From: Chromohalobacter sarecensis
GTDB taxonomy: Bacteria; Pseudomonadota; Gammaproteobacteria; Pseudomonadales; Halomonadaceae
Length of the DNA stretch: 64,000 nt
Assembly: GCF_023061135.1 (NCBI RefSeq)
Contig: NZ_JAKGAN010000005.1
Coordinates: 240,490 to 304,489 of the forward strand
Reading direction: 5' to 3'
Both the position numbers and the translations under genes were made by a program. Under the pieces are notes generated by a model that searched no databases, was not told the origin of the DNA, and saw nothing but the letters and a program-made list of their open reading frames with translations. The stretch's first letter is position 1. The number at the start of each line of letters is the position of its first letter. Of this stretch, positions 38,734-47,779 are shown in pieces.

Positions 38734-39954
38734 ATGAGCGAATACTCCCTGTTTACTTCCGAGTCCGTTTCCGAGGGCCACCCGGACAAAATCGCCGATC
38801 AGATTTCCGATGCGGTGCTGGATGCCATCATCGCCCGCGACAAGCAGGCGCGCGTCGCCTGTGAAACCATGGTCAAGACCGGTGTCGCCATCGTCGCCGG
38901 CGAGATCACCACGTCTGCCTGGGTGGACCTGGAAGACTTGGTGCGTAACGTCATCAACGACATCGGTTACACCTCTTCGGAGGTGGGCTTCGATGGCAAC
39001 ACCTGTGGCGTGCTCAACCTGATCGGCAAGCAGAGCGTGGATATTGCCCAGGGCGTCGACCGCTCCAAGCCCGAAGATCAGGGCGCGGGCGATCAGGGGT
39101 TGATGTTCGGCTACGCTACCGACGAGACCGACTCCTATATGCCGGCGCCGATCCACTATTCTCACCGTCTGGTGGAGCGCCAAGCCGAGCTGCGCAAGCA
39201 CGGCTTGCTGCCGTGGCTGCGTCCGGATGCCAAGAGCCAATTGACGTTCCGCTACGACGAGCACGGCAAGCCGTGTAGCGTCGATGCCATCGTGCTGTCC
39301 ACCCAGCACGATCCTGACATCGATCAGGATGAACTGCGTGACATGGTCAAGCGCGAGATCATCGAGCAAGTGATTCCCGCCGAATGGTTGACCGAGAACA
39401 CCAAGTACCACATCAACCCGACCGGCAACTTCGTCATCGGGGGTCCGGTGGGCGACTGCGGCCTGACGGGGCGCAAGATCATCGTCGATACCTACGGCGG
39501 CATGGCGCGTCATGGCGGTGGGGCGTTCTCGGGCAAGGACCCGTCGAAGGTCGACCGCAGCGCGGCCTATGCCGGCCGTTACGTGGCCAAGAATATCGTC
39601 GCCGCCGGCCTCGCCGAGCGCTGCGAGATTCAGATCTCCTACGCCATCGGCGTGGCCGAGCCGACCTCTGTCTCGGTGGATACCTTCGGTACCGGGAAGA
39701 TCAGCGATGCCAAGATCGTCGAACTGATTCGCGAGCACTTCGACCTGCGTCCGAACGCGATTACCAGCATGCTCAACCTGCTGCATCCCATGTATCAGCT
39801 AACGGCGGCTTACGGTCACTTCGGTCGCGAGCCGTTCGAGCACAGCTACACCTGGACCGATGCCAACGGTGAGAAGAAGACCGAGACCTTCACGGCGTTC
39901 CCTTGGGAAAAGGTCGATCGTGCCGATGCCTTGCGGCAGGCAGCTGGACTGTGA
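38734..39954 (+). CDS. metK: S-adenosylmethionine synthetase
   Basis: 406 aa. It makes S-adenosylmethionine from methionine and ATP. The signatures [18 protein letters not shown], the [12 protein letters not shown] loop and [19 protein letters not shown] are intact. GAGGAC lies before the ATG at 38734, which yields the family N-terminus; an upstream in-frame start at 38710 is less likely. No riboswitch was recognised in the 269-bp gap to tkt. A strong terminator follows. Confidence 0.98.
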   Translation: MSEYSLFTSESVSEGHPDKIADQISDAVLDAIIARDKQARVACETMVKTGVAIVAGEITTSAWVDLEDLVRNVINDIGYTSSEVGFDGNTCGVLNLIGKQSVDIAQGVDRSKPEDQGAGDQGLMFGYATDETDSYMPAPIHYSHRLVERQAELRKHGLLPWLRPDAKSQLTFRYDEHGKPCSVDAIVLSTQHDPDIDQDELRDMVKREIIEQVIPAEWLTENTKYHINPTGNFVIGGPVGDCGLTGRKIIVDTYGGMARHGGGAFSGKDPSKVDRSAAYAGRYVAKNIVAAGLAERCEIQISYAIGVAEPTSVSVDTFGTGKISDAKIVELIREHFDLRPNAITSMLNLLHPMYQLTAAYGHFGREPFEHSYTWTDANGEKKTETFTAFPWEKVDRADALRQAAGL

Positions 39955-40019
39955 TGGGAAGCCGACTGGTAATAGCCGACGTATGAGGCTTGATCGACAA
40001 GCGACGGTATGACGGCATA

Positions 40020-40049
40020 GCGGATCCGGGTTCCCGGGTCCGCTTTTTT
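40020..40049 (+). terminator. Rho-independent terminator after metK
   Basis: Stem GCGGATCCGGG (40020-40030) / CCCGGGTCCGC (40033-40043) with one G-T pair, loop TT, then six T to 40049. Confidence 0.92.
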
Positions 40050-40088
40050 GATTGATTATCGGGTTGGCAATGACAGGGAAGCCTTTGC

Positions 40089-41336
40089 ATGCTGGAAATC
40101 GCAGCAGTCTTCATTACGATCACCGCGCTGTTCGCGTGGTTCAACTATCGCTTCATCAAGCTACCGGCGACGATCGGCGTGATGTTCATCTCGCTGGTGG
40201 CGTCGGTGCTGTTGATCGTCCTGAGTCATACCGGTTTCGATGCGATCACCGACTGGGCCGAAGCCTGGCTGGGGCAGATAAACTTCAATGCCTTGCTGAT
40301 GGACGGCATGCTGTCGTTTTTGCTGTTCGCAGGCGCCTTGCATGTCGATATCACCAAGCTCAAACGCTATCGCTACTCGATCGGTTTTCTCGCCACCATT
40401 GGCGTGGTGATCTCGACTCTGGCGGTCGGCAGCGCGGCCTGGTGGCTCTTTCGTACCTTTCATATCGATGTCCCCTATCTCTACTGCCTGGTCTTCGGCG
40501 CGTTGATTGCGCCGACTGACCCCATTGCGGTGCTCGGTATCATGCGCAGTGCGGGCGCCCCCGAGGATATGGAGATCAAGATCGTCGGCGAGTCGTTGTT
40601 CAACGACGGTGTCGCGGTGGTGGTGTTCACCATGATGCTGGGGGCGGCGACGGCGACCGAAACGCTGACGGTCATGCACTCCGCGACGCTGTTCCTGGAA
40701 GAAGCCGGCGGCGGGGCGCTACTCGGATTGGTCATGGGATATGTCGCCTATTGGCTGATGAAGAGCATCGATCAATATCAGATCGAGGTGCTGGTCAGTC
40801 TGGCGCTGGTACTCGGCGGCTATACACTGGCGACGCATCTACAGGTGTCGGGGCCCATCTCGATGGTCATCGCCGGGTTGTTCATCGGCAATCGCGGCCG
40901 CGAGCATGCCATGTCGGACACCACGCGGCGTTACGTCGATGGCTTCTGGGAACTGATCGACGAGATTCTCAACGCGGTGCTGTTCGTGCTGATCGGTCTC
41001 GAACTGCTACTGATTCCTTTCGAATGGTCGTATCTGATCGTGGCGGGGCCGGTGATCGTCGTCATCCTGGCGACTCGCCTGATTACTATCGGTTTGCCAC
41101 TGATGACGTTGAAGCGTTGGATCCACTATCGTCCCGGAACCACGCAGGTGCTCACCTGGGGTGGGCTGCGCGGTGGCATTTCGGTGGCGCTGGCGCTGGG
41201 GCTGCCCGAGAGCGACTATCGCAATACCATCGTGATGGTGACCTATATCATCGTTCTCTTTTCGATCCTGGCTCAGGGGCTGACGATCGGCCGTCTGGTT
41301 CAGCGTGTCTTATCTCGCGATTCCAAAGAGAGTTAG
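40089..41336 (+). CDS. CPA1-family Na+/H+ antiporter
   Basis: 415 aa, about 12 membrane helices. The ion-site motif FGALIAPTDPIAVLGIM and the GESLFNDGVAVVVF helix are the CPA1 (NhaP/NhaG-like) hallmarks; WGGLRGGISVALAL is the third conserved segment. It exports sodium in exchange for protons, fitting a salt-adapted cell. AGGGAAG precedes the ATG. It appears monocistronic, 114 bp before the TRAP operon. Ion preference (Na or K) is not readable from sequence. Confidence 0.9.
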   Translation: MLEIAAVFITITALFAWFNYRFIKLPATIGVMFISLVASVLLIVLSHTGFDAITDWAEAWLGQINFNALLMDGMLSFLLFAGALHVDITKLKRYRYSIGFLATIGVVISTLAVGSAAWWLFRTFHIDVPYLYCLVFGALIAPTDPIAVLGIMRSAGAPEDMEIKIVGESLFNDGVAVVVFTMMLGAATATETLTVMHSATLFLEEAGGGALLGLVMGYVAYWLMKSIDQYQIEVLVSLALVLGGYTLATHLQVSGPISMVIAGLFIGNRGREHAMSDTTRRYVDGFWELIDEILNAVLFVLIGLELLLIPFEWSYLIVAGPVIVVILATRLITIGLPLMTLKRWIHYRPGTTQVLTWGGLRGGISVALALGLPESDYRNTIVMVTYIIVLFSILAQGLTIGRLVQRVLSRDSKES

Positions 41337-41450
41337 ACTTTAGTCGTAAGACGGGGCGTCGCCATGGTATCCCCTCGCTGCGGCTCGTAAGCTAGGGGGT
41401 CGACAATTCAATAACCACGGGATCGTGGATAATCAAGGGGTGGATGCGCT

Positions 41451-42593
41451 ATGGCGACTCGTACTTTAATGCTGGCGGCGGCGTTGGGCCTTTCCGGTGC
41501 CCTGCTGGCCGGTTGCGGTGACGATGGAAGTGACTCCGATACCGAGGAAACGACGCAAAACGGCGAGACGAGCTCGCAGGCCTCCGAAGAGCAGGCATCG
41601 GACAATGCCAGTGACACCAATGGCGAAGGTGACAAGCAGACCGCGAGTGTCGAGCCGGTCAACTTGATCTTCGGCACCGGGGGCACAGGTGGCACCTACT
41701 ATCCCATCGGCGGTGCCTTGAAGGGCGTCTTCGAAGCCAGCGATCTCGTCGATGGCGTTCAGGTCGTTTCCACTGGCGCGTCCGTGCAGAACATCAACAA
41801 CATTACCGATGGTCTCAATCAGATCGCCATCGTGATGAGCGATGTCGCCTACGATGCCGTCAACGGCGAAAACCAGTTCGATGGTGATCCCGCCGACATT
41901 CAGGCGCTCGCCGGGCTTTATCCCAACGTGGTGCAGGTCGTGGCCACCGAAGATAGCGGCATCGAGAGCATTGCCGATCTCGAAGGTAAGCGTGTCGGCG
42001 TGGGCAAGGTCGGTTCCGGCGTCGAGCAGAGCGCCGCCAAGGTGATCGAGTCCGCCGGCTTGAGCTATGACGACCTGGCACAGGTCAGCCATACCGGATA
42101 TGCCGATAGCGTGACCGGCATGAGCAACGGCAACATTGATGCCGCCTTCTTTACCTCCGGGGTACCCAACTCGAGCATCACCGGATTGATGCAGAGTACC
42201 GATATCACCTTCGTGCCGGTGAGCGGTGATGTGGCGGACAAGCTGCTGGAAGCCTATCCGTATTACGAGACGTATACACTGCCGGCGGGCGCGCCCGAGC
42301 GTTATGATCTCGGCGAAGAAGTCGACACCGTGGCGATTCGCAACATGCTGATCGTGAGCAGCGATATGCGCGATGACGTCGCCGAAGAGCTGACTCAGCG
42401 CTTCTATGACTATCTCAACTCCGAGAACGTCTCGGTCGGCGCTCTCAAGCAGTTCGATCCTGACAGCATGAATCAGAAGCTGGTGGCGCCGGTGCATCCG
42501 GGGGCTCAGGAATTCTACGATTCGTTGTCCTCAGAAGACGGTGAAGCCGACGATACCTCGAGCGAGGATAGCGCCGACGACGCGCAATCCTGA
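41451..42593 (+). CDS. TRAP-TAXI transporter solute-binding lipoprotein
   Basis: 380 aa. Lipobox L-A-G-C ends at Cys22, so the mature protein is probably membrane-anchored. About 40 very acidic Ser/Asp/Glu-rich residues (24-65) follow, then the TAXI domain (NLIFGTGGTGGTYYPIGGAL onward). The last 25 residues are again acidic (EDGEADDTSSEDS). Both extensions look like halophile adaptation. TAXI receptors feed the fused TRAP permease downstream and are typically glutamate or dicarboxylate-like binders; the ligand here is unknown. A small dyad CCACG-GGAT-CGTGG lies at 41415-41428, just before the ribosome site. Confidence 0.92.
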   Translation: MATRTLMLAAALGLSGALLAGCGDDGSDSDTEETTQNGETSSQASEEQASDNASDTNGEGDKQTASVEPVNLIFGTGGTGGTYYPIGGALKGVFEASDLVDGVQVVSTGASVQNINNITDGLNQIAIVMSDVAYDAVNGENQFDGDPADIQALAGLYPNVVQVVATEDSGIESIADLEGKRVGVGKVGSGVEQSAAKVIESAGLSYDDLAQVSHTGYADSVTGMSNGNIDAAFFTSGVPNSSITGLMQSTDITFVPVSGDVADKLLEAYPYYETYTLPAGAPERYDLGEEVDTVAIRNMLIVSSDMRDDVAEELTQRFYDYLNSENVSVGALKQFDPDSMNQKLVAPVHPGAQEFYDSLSSEDGEADDTSSEDSADDAQS

Positions 42594-42619
42594 TGCCAGG
42601 CCGGGCGGTGTGATGCACT

Positions 42620-43120
42620 ATGCCGCGTAAGCGTTGGTGGATCGGCGGCACGGTGGCGATCATGGCGATTGCCACCGTGTTGTATCCATGGCCTTGGTTG
42701 GCGGTCCGTGAAGGGTCGCAATGGCGCTATGCCTTCCCGGGCTGGGAGGGGACATCGTTCACCTTGCGCTGGACGCACTCGGTCGAGAAGGAAGATTGGG
42801 AAGAGTGGTTCGAGGTGACCGATGGTGGCGCGATCGAGATCACCGGCACTCGTTTCAAAACCTTTGGGGCAGGCGTCCCGGCATCGGCGGGTAAGGAAAC
42901 ACACCTCGAGGATGGCTGGGTGGTGATGACGGGCATCGACCGTATCGTCGACCCTCTCGCCGTCCAGGCAGCCGCCGCCGAGCGTTATCGCATGCGTTAT
43001 GCCGGGCACATGTTTGCGCTGTCGCATGCCTCTCCGCCGCCGATTTATACATTCAGTATCCGCAGGGCCCCACTCTGGCGAATATTGCCGGCATTGGTGC
43101 GGCCCTGGTTGTCGTCATAG
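42620..43120 (+). CDS. DUF1850-family protein of the TRAP-TAXI operon
   Basis: 166 aa. One N-terminal hydrophobic helix (about residues 7-23) precedes a soluble domain with the DUF1850 core FTLRWTHSVEKEDWEEWFEV. Members are almost always encoded between a TAXI receptor and a fused TRAP permease, as here (26 bp after the receptor gene, 27 bp before the permease). Function unknown; a role in assembly or receptor docking is guessed from this linkage. Confidence 0.85.
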   Translation: MPRKRWWIGGTVAIMAIATVLYPWPWLAVREGSQWRYAFPGWEGTSFTLRWTHSVEKEDWEEWFEVTDGGAIEITGTRFKTFGAGVPASAGKETHLEDGWVVMTGIDRIVDPLAVQAAAAERYRMRYAGHMFALSHASPPPIYTFSIRRAPLWRILPALVRPWLSS

Positions 43121-43147
43121 CTCGCCTTGCGAGGATAAAGGTTCCTT

Positions 43148-45319
43148 ATGTCTCAAGATAAAAGCGTACCCGCCAGTGACGATGATCGGGAGGTCAAGGA
43201 AGCGCTGGAAAAGTTCGATCGCGAGAGTCTGGTGCGCGATGCGCTGCCGGGGCTGGTGGTTAAATTCGTCACTGGGCTGGCGGTATTGCTGGCACTATTC
43301 CACCTGTATACGTCGTTCTCCGGTCCACTGGTCGATGTGGCGCAACGCAGTATCCACCTGTATACCCTGCTGGGTCTGACGTTCATTCTCTACCCGTTGA
43401 CCCGTAAGGGAGCACGTGACCGGGTCCCTTGGGGAGACGCCATCCTCGCGGTACTGGCGTTCGGCGTGGGTATCTACATGCTGGTGGTATCCGATCGCGT
43501 CATCGCTTCGGCGGGACGCATCAACGATGTCGATATGCTGGTGGGTTTCCTGGCCATTCTACTGGTGCTTGATGCCACGCGGCGTGCCACGGGATGGGGC
43601 TTGACGCTGCTGGCGACGATTTTCCTGATCTATGGTTTCTACGCCAAGCTGTCGTTCTATCCGCAGTTGAACGAATCGATCATCCTGGCCACCTGCCGCC
43701 AGGTGATGTCGCATCTGGTATTCATCACCGAGGGCTTGCTGGGTACCGCCATCGGTGTATCGGCCAGCTATATCATTTTGTTTATTCTGTTCGGTGCCTT
43801 TCTGGGCAAGTCGGGGCTAGGTCAGCTCTTCAACGATTTGGCACTCGCCGTGGCGGGACACACACGCGGCGGACCGGCCAAGGTGGCGGTCATCGCCAGC
43901 GGCTTTCTAGGCTCGATCAATGGGTCGGCAATCGCCAATGTGGTGACCACGGGCGCTTTCACTATTCCGTTGATGAAGCGCACCGGTTACAAGCCGAATT
44001 TCGCGGGGGCCGTTGAGGCCTCGGCGAGTGTCGGCGGGCAAATCCTGCCGCCGATCATGGGGGCGGCTGCCTTCATCATGGCGGAAGTCTTGTCGGTGCC
44101 TTACACCCAGGTGGTACTGGCCGGCATCATCCCGGCGTTGCTGTTTTATCTGGGCGTGTTGTTCCAGGTGCACCTGCGGGCTCTGCGCAATGGCCTCGAG
44201 GGAATCCCACGCTCCGAGCTGACGCCGCTCAAGGCCGTGATGCTCAAGCGCGGTCATCTGCTGGTGCCGATGGTGGTGTTGCTATGGCTGCTGTTCGATG
44301 GCCGGGCACCGTTCTTCGCGGCCTTCTGGTCGATTGCCGCCACCGTGCTGATCTGCGGCACGCGTCGGGTCACCTTGGGTATCAGCGCGATTCTGGCGCT
44401 GTTGATCTTCGAGCCGCAATTGCGGGCATTGTTTGCCGGTTATGCGCAGCCCAACATGCCGGTGAGTCGCTGGTCACTGTTCCTGATCATTGCGGTGCCG
44501 GTGGCGCTCAACGCCGTGCGTGCCAAGCTCGGTCTGGTGGCGGAAAAAATGGATATCGCCGAGTGTCGTGATGCCATGCACGATGGGGTGCGCAACGCCA
44601 TTCCCGTGGCGGTCGCCTGTGGCGCGGTGGGTATCATCGTGGGGATCGCCACGCTCACCGGCATCGCCCTGGATGCTGCCGATGCTGTGGTCACCCTGGG
44701 GCAGCAGATTCCGATCCCCATGATTCAGCTTCTGGTCACGCTGTTTCTGACCATGATCGCGTCCATCGTGCTGGGGATGGGGCTGCCGAGCATTCCCACC
44801 TACATCATTACCAGCACCATGGCGGCGCCGATCCTGCTTAACCTGCCGCTGTTCCGTGAGCTGGCGGGCAGCAACGAGACGGCGATCTTCGTGGCGCACA
44901 TGTTCGTGTTCTACTTCGGGTTGTTCGCCAACCTGACGCCGCCGGTGGCCCTGGCGGCCTATGCTGGCGCCGGCATCAGCGGTGGCTCACCCAATGCCAC
45001 GGGATTCCAGGCCATGAAACTGGCCGTTGCCGGGTTCGTGGTGCCCTACATGTTCGTGTTCGCGCACAGCATGCTGATGATCGACGCCACGCTGGGTAAT
45101 ATCCTGTGGGTGGTCGTCACCGGGGTGGTTGGCGTGTTGCTGCTGGCCGTGGCGGTAGAAGGCTATCTGCGCCGGCCGCTCAATCCGTTCTGGCGTCTGC
45201 TGGCAGCGGTGGGGGCGCTGACATTGATCTATCCTGGCTTGCTCAGCGATGCCATCGGGGCGGCCATCACGGCCGTCTTGTTCCTGCTGGCCAAGAAGAC
45301 GCAACCCGCGACGGCGTGA
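43148..45319 (+). CDS. TRAP transporter fused permease (4TM/12TM, TAXI type)
   Basis: 723 aa. The DctQ-like four-helix small subunit (about residues 35-150) is fused to a DctM-like 12-helix permease. GSINGSAIANVVTTGAFTIP, VGGQILPPIMGAAAFIMAE and MGLPSIPTYIITSTM are characteristic. It uses a sodium gradient to import the ligand delivered by the TAXI receptor encoded upstream. GAGGATAAAGG precedes the ATG. It is the last gene of the three-gene operon and is followed by a terminator. Confidence 0.94.
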   Translation: MSQDKSVPASDDDREVKEALEKFDRESLVRDALPGLVVKFVTGLAVLLALFHLYTSFSGPLVDVAQRSIHLYTLLGLTFILYPLTRKGARDRVPWGDAILAVLAFGVGIYMLVVSDRVIASAGRINDVDMLVGFLAILLVLDATRRATGWGLTLLATIFLIYGFYAKLSFYPQLNESIILATCRQVMSHLVFITEGLLGTAIGVSASYIILFILFGAFLGKSGLGQLFNDLALAVAGHTRGGPAKVAVIASGFLGSINGSAIANVVTTGAFTIPLMKRTGYKPNFAGAVEASASVGGQILPPIMGAAAFIMAEVLSVPYTQVVLAGIIPALLFYLGVLFQVHLRALRNGLEGIPRSELTPLKAVMLKRGHLLVPMVVLLWLLFDGRAPFFAAFWSIAATVLICGTRRVTLGISAILALLIFEPQLRALFAGYAQPNMPVSRWSLFLIIAVPVALNAVRAKLGLVAEKMDIAECRDAMHDGVRNAIPVAVACGAVGIIVGIATLTGIALDAADAVVTLGQQIPIPMIQLLVTLFLTMIASIVLGMGLPSIPTYIITSTMAAPILLNLPLFRELAGSNETAIFVAHMFVFYFGLFANLTPPVALAAYAGAGISGGSPNATGFQAMKLAVAGFVVPYMFVFAHSMLMIDATLGNILWVVVTGVVGVLLLAVAVEGYLRRPLNPFWRLLAAVGALTLIYPGLLSDAIGAAITAVLFLLAKKTQPATA

Positions 45320-45363
45320 CGAGTGGGTCATAGCGCATGACGATAATGGGTGTTGATAATCAG

Positions 45364-45391
45364 GGGCGCCAACGTGGCGCCCTTGTTTTTT
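45364..45391 (+). terminator. Rho-independent terminator after the TRAP operon
   Basis: Stem GGGCGCCA (45364-45371) / TGGCGCCC (45375-45382), loop ACG, then TTGTTTTTT to 45391. Confidence 0.92.
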
Positions 45392-45406
45392 GATGCTTTG
45401 TTCGTT

Positions 45407-45430
45407 AAAAAGAACGAAAGCGTTCTTTTT
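45407..45430. promoter_or_regulatory. Perfect dyad upstream of the XRE regulator, probable operator
   Basis: AAAAAGAACG (45407-45416) and CGTTCTTTTT (45421-45430), 10-bp arms with a 4-bp centre. A second dyad TTCGTT-N6-AACGAA (45401-45418) overlaps it, so AACG occurs in several registers. The ATG is 13 bp downstream. Autoregulation by the XRE protein is inferred. Confidence 0.65.
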
Positions 45431-45443
45431 GGAAAACAAAACC

Positions 45444-45980
45444 ATGCCGTCACCGAGTCCTGTCATCGTCGCTAACGTGCGCCGCCTTCGCGAGGCGCGG
45501 GGATATTCATTGAGCGCGCTGGCCGAGCGTGCCGCGATCAGCAAGTCGACGCTCTCACAGCTCGAGGCCGGCAAGGGTAATCCCACCATCGAAACGCTCT
45601 GGACACTCGCCAATACGCTGGGCGTAGCTTTCAGCGAGCTGCTCGCCGAGGGCGAAGAGGGTATGACCGTCAGCGAACCCGGTGGTGGCGGTGTACAACT
45701 GATGGTGCGCGGGCAACAGTCGCCTCGGGTAGAGGTCTATCTCATGCATCTGGCGCCGGGGGAGATAAAAACCTCGCGGGCGCATCCGCGAGGCGTGCGG
45801 GAGCATGTCATGGTGGTCGAGGGCACGTTGCGGGTGGGAGCGCTCCATGCGCTGGCCGTTTGTCGGCCGGGCGAAGAGCACGCGTTCGCGGCGGATGTCG
45901 AGCACCGCTATGAAGCCCTGCTGGACACTACGCGACTCGTGGTCAGCATCGTGTATCCACATGACGAGGTGGCTCAATGA
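45444..45980 (+). CDS. XRE-family regulator with C-terminal cupin domain
   Basis: 178 aa. The N-terminal helix-turn-helix is clear (VRRLREARGYSLSALAERAAISKSTLSQLE, written here in part: LAERAAISKSTLSQLEAGK). A C-terminal cupin follows from about residue 95, including HPRGVREHVMVVEGTL. Such regulators often control the transporter next to them. It overlaps azlC by 4 bp, so an amino-acid-responsive role in azlCD expression is likely but inferred. The start at 45444 gives the standard N-terminus; upstream ATGs lie inside the terminator and dyad region. Confidence 0.85.
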   Translation: MPSPSPVIVANVRRLREARGYSLSALAERAAISKSTLSQLEAGKGNPTIETLWTLANTLGVAFSELLAEGEEGMTVSEPGGGGVQLMVRGQQSPRVEVYLMHLAPGEIKTSRAHPRGVREHVMVVEGTLRVGALHALAVCRPGEEHAFAADVEHRYEALLDTTRLVVSIVYPHDEVAQ

Positions 45981-46705
45981 CGTTCGAACGGGCAACCTCG
46001 TCGCCCTGGCGTGCGGCCGGCCGGGGCCTGCGCGAGAGCCTATCGCTGGTGGCCGGCTATGCGCCGATTGCGTTCTCGTTCGGGGTCATCGCCGTGCAGT
46101 CCGGGCTGAGGCCATGGCAGGCCGTGGGCGTTTCATTGCTGGTCTTCGCCGGCGCCAGCCAGTTCGTGATGGTGGCGATGATGGCGGCGGGCAGTGGCGG
46201 GCTCACAGTGTTATCAGCGGTGTTGATGATGAACCTACGCCATTTGTTCTATGGCCCGGCCTTGGCGACGCGTCTCGTGGCATTGCCGCGTCGCCTGGCG
46301 CCCTGGCTGGCGTTCGGGCTGACCGATGAAGTCTTCGCCACGGCGATGGCCAAGGGGGTGTCGCGGCCTCTCGAGCCAGCGTGGTGTCTGGGCCTGGCGT
46401 CGGGCGCTTATCTGGCCTGGGTCGGCGGTACGGCGCTGGGCGCCAGCGTGGGGGCGGGGTGGGCAAGCGATGGCGGCTACGTGGCACAGGCACTCGACTT
46501 CGTGCTGCCCGCGCTGTTCCTGGCCTTGCTGGCGCAGGCGTGGCGTCGCGCACGATGGCCGGTGGTGGCGGTCGCGGCTGGTGTCACGCTATTGGCAATG
46601 GTGTGGTGGCCGGGGCATGTGGCCATGCTGGTCGGCATGCTGGCGGGCGCCCTGGTGGGTAGTCGTCGACCCCGGGCCGAATGCTCTCAGGAGGCGACGA
46701 CATGA
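45977..46705 (+). CDS. azlC: AzlC-family branched-chain amino acid exporter, large subunit
   Basis: 242 aa, about 7 membrane helices. GYAPIAFSFGVIAVQSGL, VFAGASQFVMVAMM and MMNLRHLFYGPAL are AzlC/BrnF signatures. With AzlD (BrnE) it exports branched-chain amino acids or related compounds. It overlaps both neighbours by 4 bp (ATGA), showing tight translational coupling with the XRE regulator and azlD. Confidence 0.9.
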   Translation: MTFERATSSPWRAAGRGLRESLSLVAGYAPIAFSFGVIAVQSGLRPWQAVGVSLLVFAGASQFVMVAMMAAGSGGLTVLSAVLMMNLRHLFYGPALATRLVALPRRLAPWLAFGLTDEVFATAMAKGVSRPLEPAWCLGLASGAYLAWVGGTALGASVGAGWASDGGYVAQALDFVLPALFLALLAQAWRRARWPVVAVAAGVTLLAMVWWPGHVAMLVGMLAGALVGSRRPRAECSQEATT

Positions 46706-47028
46706 CATGGTGGGGCATCGTGATCGCGGCGGGGGTGGGCACCTTTCTGATACGTTACCTGCCGCTGCTTTCCGGGACGCGCCTGGCGCGTGGCGAAGGC
46801 AGGCTGAATCGCTTTCTCGGGGCGTTGGGGCTTGCCGCCATCGCGGCGTTGATCGTTCTCTCGGTGAGCGATCTATGGTGGCAGGCGCCGCACTGGCGCG
46901 GCGGGGTACGCTTGGCGCTGGGCACGGCGGCGGTTTTGCTGGTGCAGCGTTTGACGCCTAATGTGGGGTTGGCCACGTTGGTCGGTGCCGGCGTCTATGG
47001 CGCGGCCGGCTGGATCCTGGCCGATTGA
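46702..47028 (+). CDS. azlD: AzlD-family branched-chain amino acid exporter, small subunit
   Basis: 108 aa with four hydrophobic segments; TFLIRYLPLL near the N-terminus is the AzlD pattern. Start at 46702 is set by CAGGAGG upstream and the ATGA overlap with azlC. It forms the exporter with AzlC. Confidence 0.88.
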   Translation: MTWWGIVIAAGVGTFLIRYLPLLSGTRLARGEGRLNRFLGALGLAAIAALIVLSVSDLWWQAPHWRGGVRLALGTAAVLLVQRLTPNVGLATLVGAGVYGAAGWILAD

Positions 47029-47042
47029 GACGAGCCGTTGCC

Positions 47043-47765
47043 ATGTCGAATGAATGCTTGCTGCCTACCGCCGAGACACGCCGCTACCCGGACCGGGTGC
47101 TGACCGATCGCCATGGTTTCCACCAATGGCTGATCGGGCTCGAAGGCGTTGTCGAACTGGAAGCTGGCGGACGTGGCGCGCACGTGGATGCGGGGCGGCT
47201 CGTCACTATCGCCAGTGGCAACGAGCACCACTATCTGGCGCCGGGCCACAACCGCACGCTGGTGCTCGACCTTCCCGTCGCGTGGTGCGAAGCGGTGGGG
47301 CTTGGCGATGTCACGTCGCGCTGCTTGCCGCCGACCGTGCGTGCGGATATCGCTGCGCTCGTCGACGCACGCCCCGATGTACTCGCGAGGCGACTGCATG
47401 CGCTGCTCGACGTGGGGCGCACGACGCATACCGAGCCACGCTTGCGCTTGTTGCATTTGCTGCCGGAGGTCGAGGCGGATCTGGCGGCGCCCTGGCGTGT
47501 GCGTGACTGGGCGGCGCGCTGCCACATGACGGAGGCGGCGTTCGCGCGGCGTTTTCGCGCCCTCACGGGTGTCTCGCCATATGCCTGGTTGATCGAGCGC
47601 CGCCTGCAGCGCGCCTGTGCACTGATGCAGGATCCCCATCGATCTCTCACTGAGATCGCCCAGGCATGCGGCTTTCACGACAGCGCGCATTTTTCGCGCG
47701 CCTTCCGCGCCCGTCATGCGTTGTCACCCCGCGAGTGGCGGCAATGTCGCCAGTCGGCAGATTAA
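47043..47765 (+). CDS. AraC-family transcriptional regulator
   Basis: 240 aa. A short cupin-like N-terminus is followed by a C-terminal AraC domain (about 140-238): WAARCHMTEAAFARRFRAL, then SLTEIAQACGFHDSAHFSRAFR and SPREWR. The gene starts 14 bp after azlD on the same strand, so it may be in the same transcript as a second regulator for the exporter. The ligand is unknown. The frame is open to a TTG at 47025, but the ATG at 47043 is preferred. Confidence 0.82.
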   Translation: MSNECLLPTAETRRYPDRVLTDRHGFHQWLIGLEGVVELEAGGRGAHVDAGRLVTIASGNEHHYLAPGHNRTLVLDLPVAWCEAVGLGDVTSRCLPPTVRADIAALVDARPDVLARRLHALLDVGRTTHTEPRLRLLHLLPEVEADLAAPWRVRDWAARCHMTEAAFARRFRALTGVSPYAWLIERRLQRACALMQDPHRSLTEIAQACGFHDSAHFSRAFRARHALSPREWRQCRQSAD

Positions 47766-47779
47766 CGGTAGCCGGCTCG

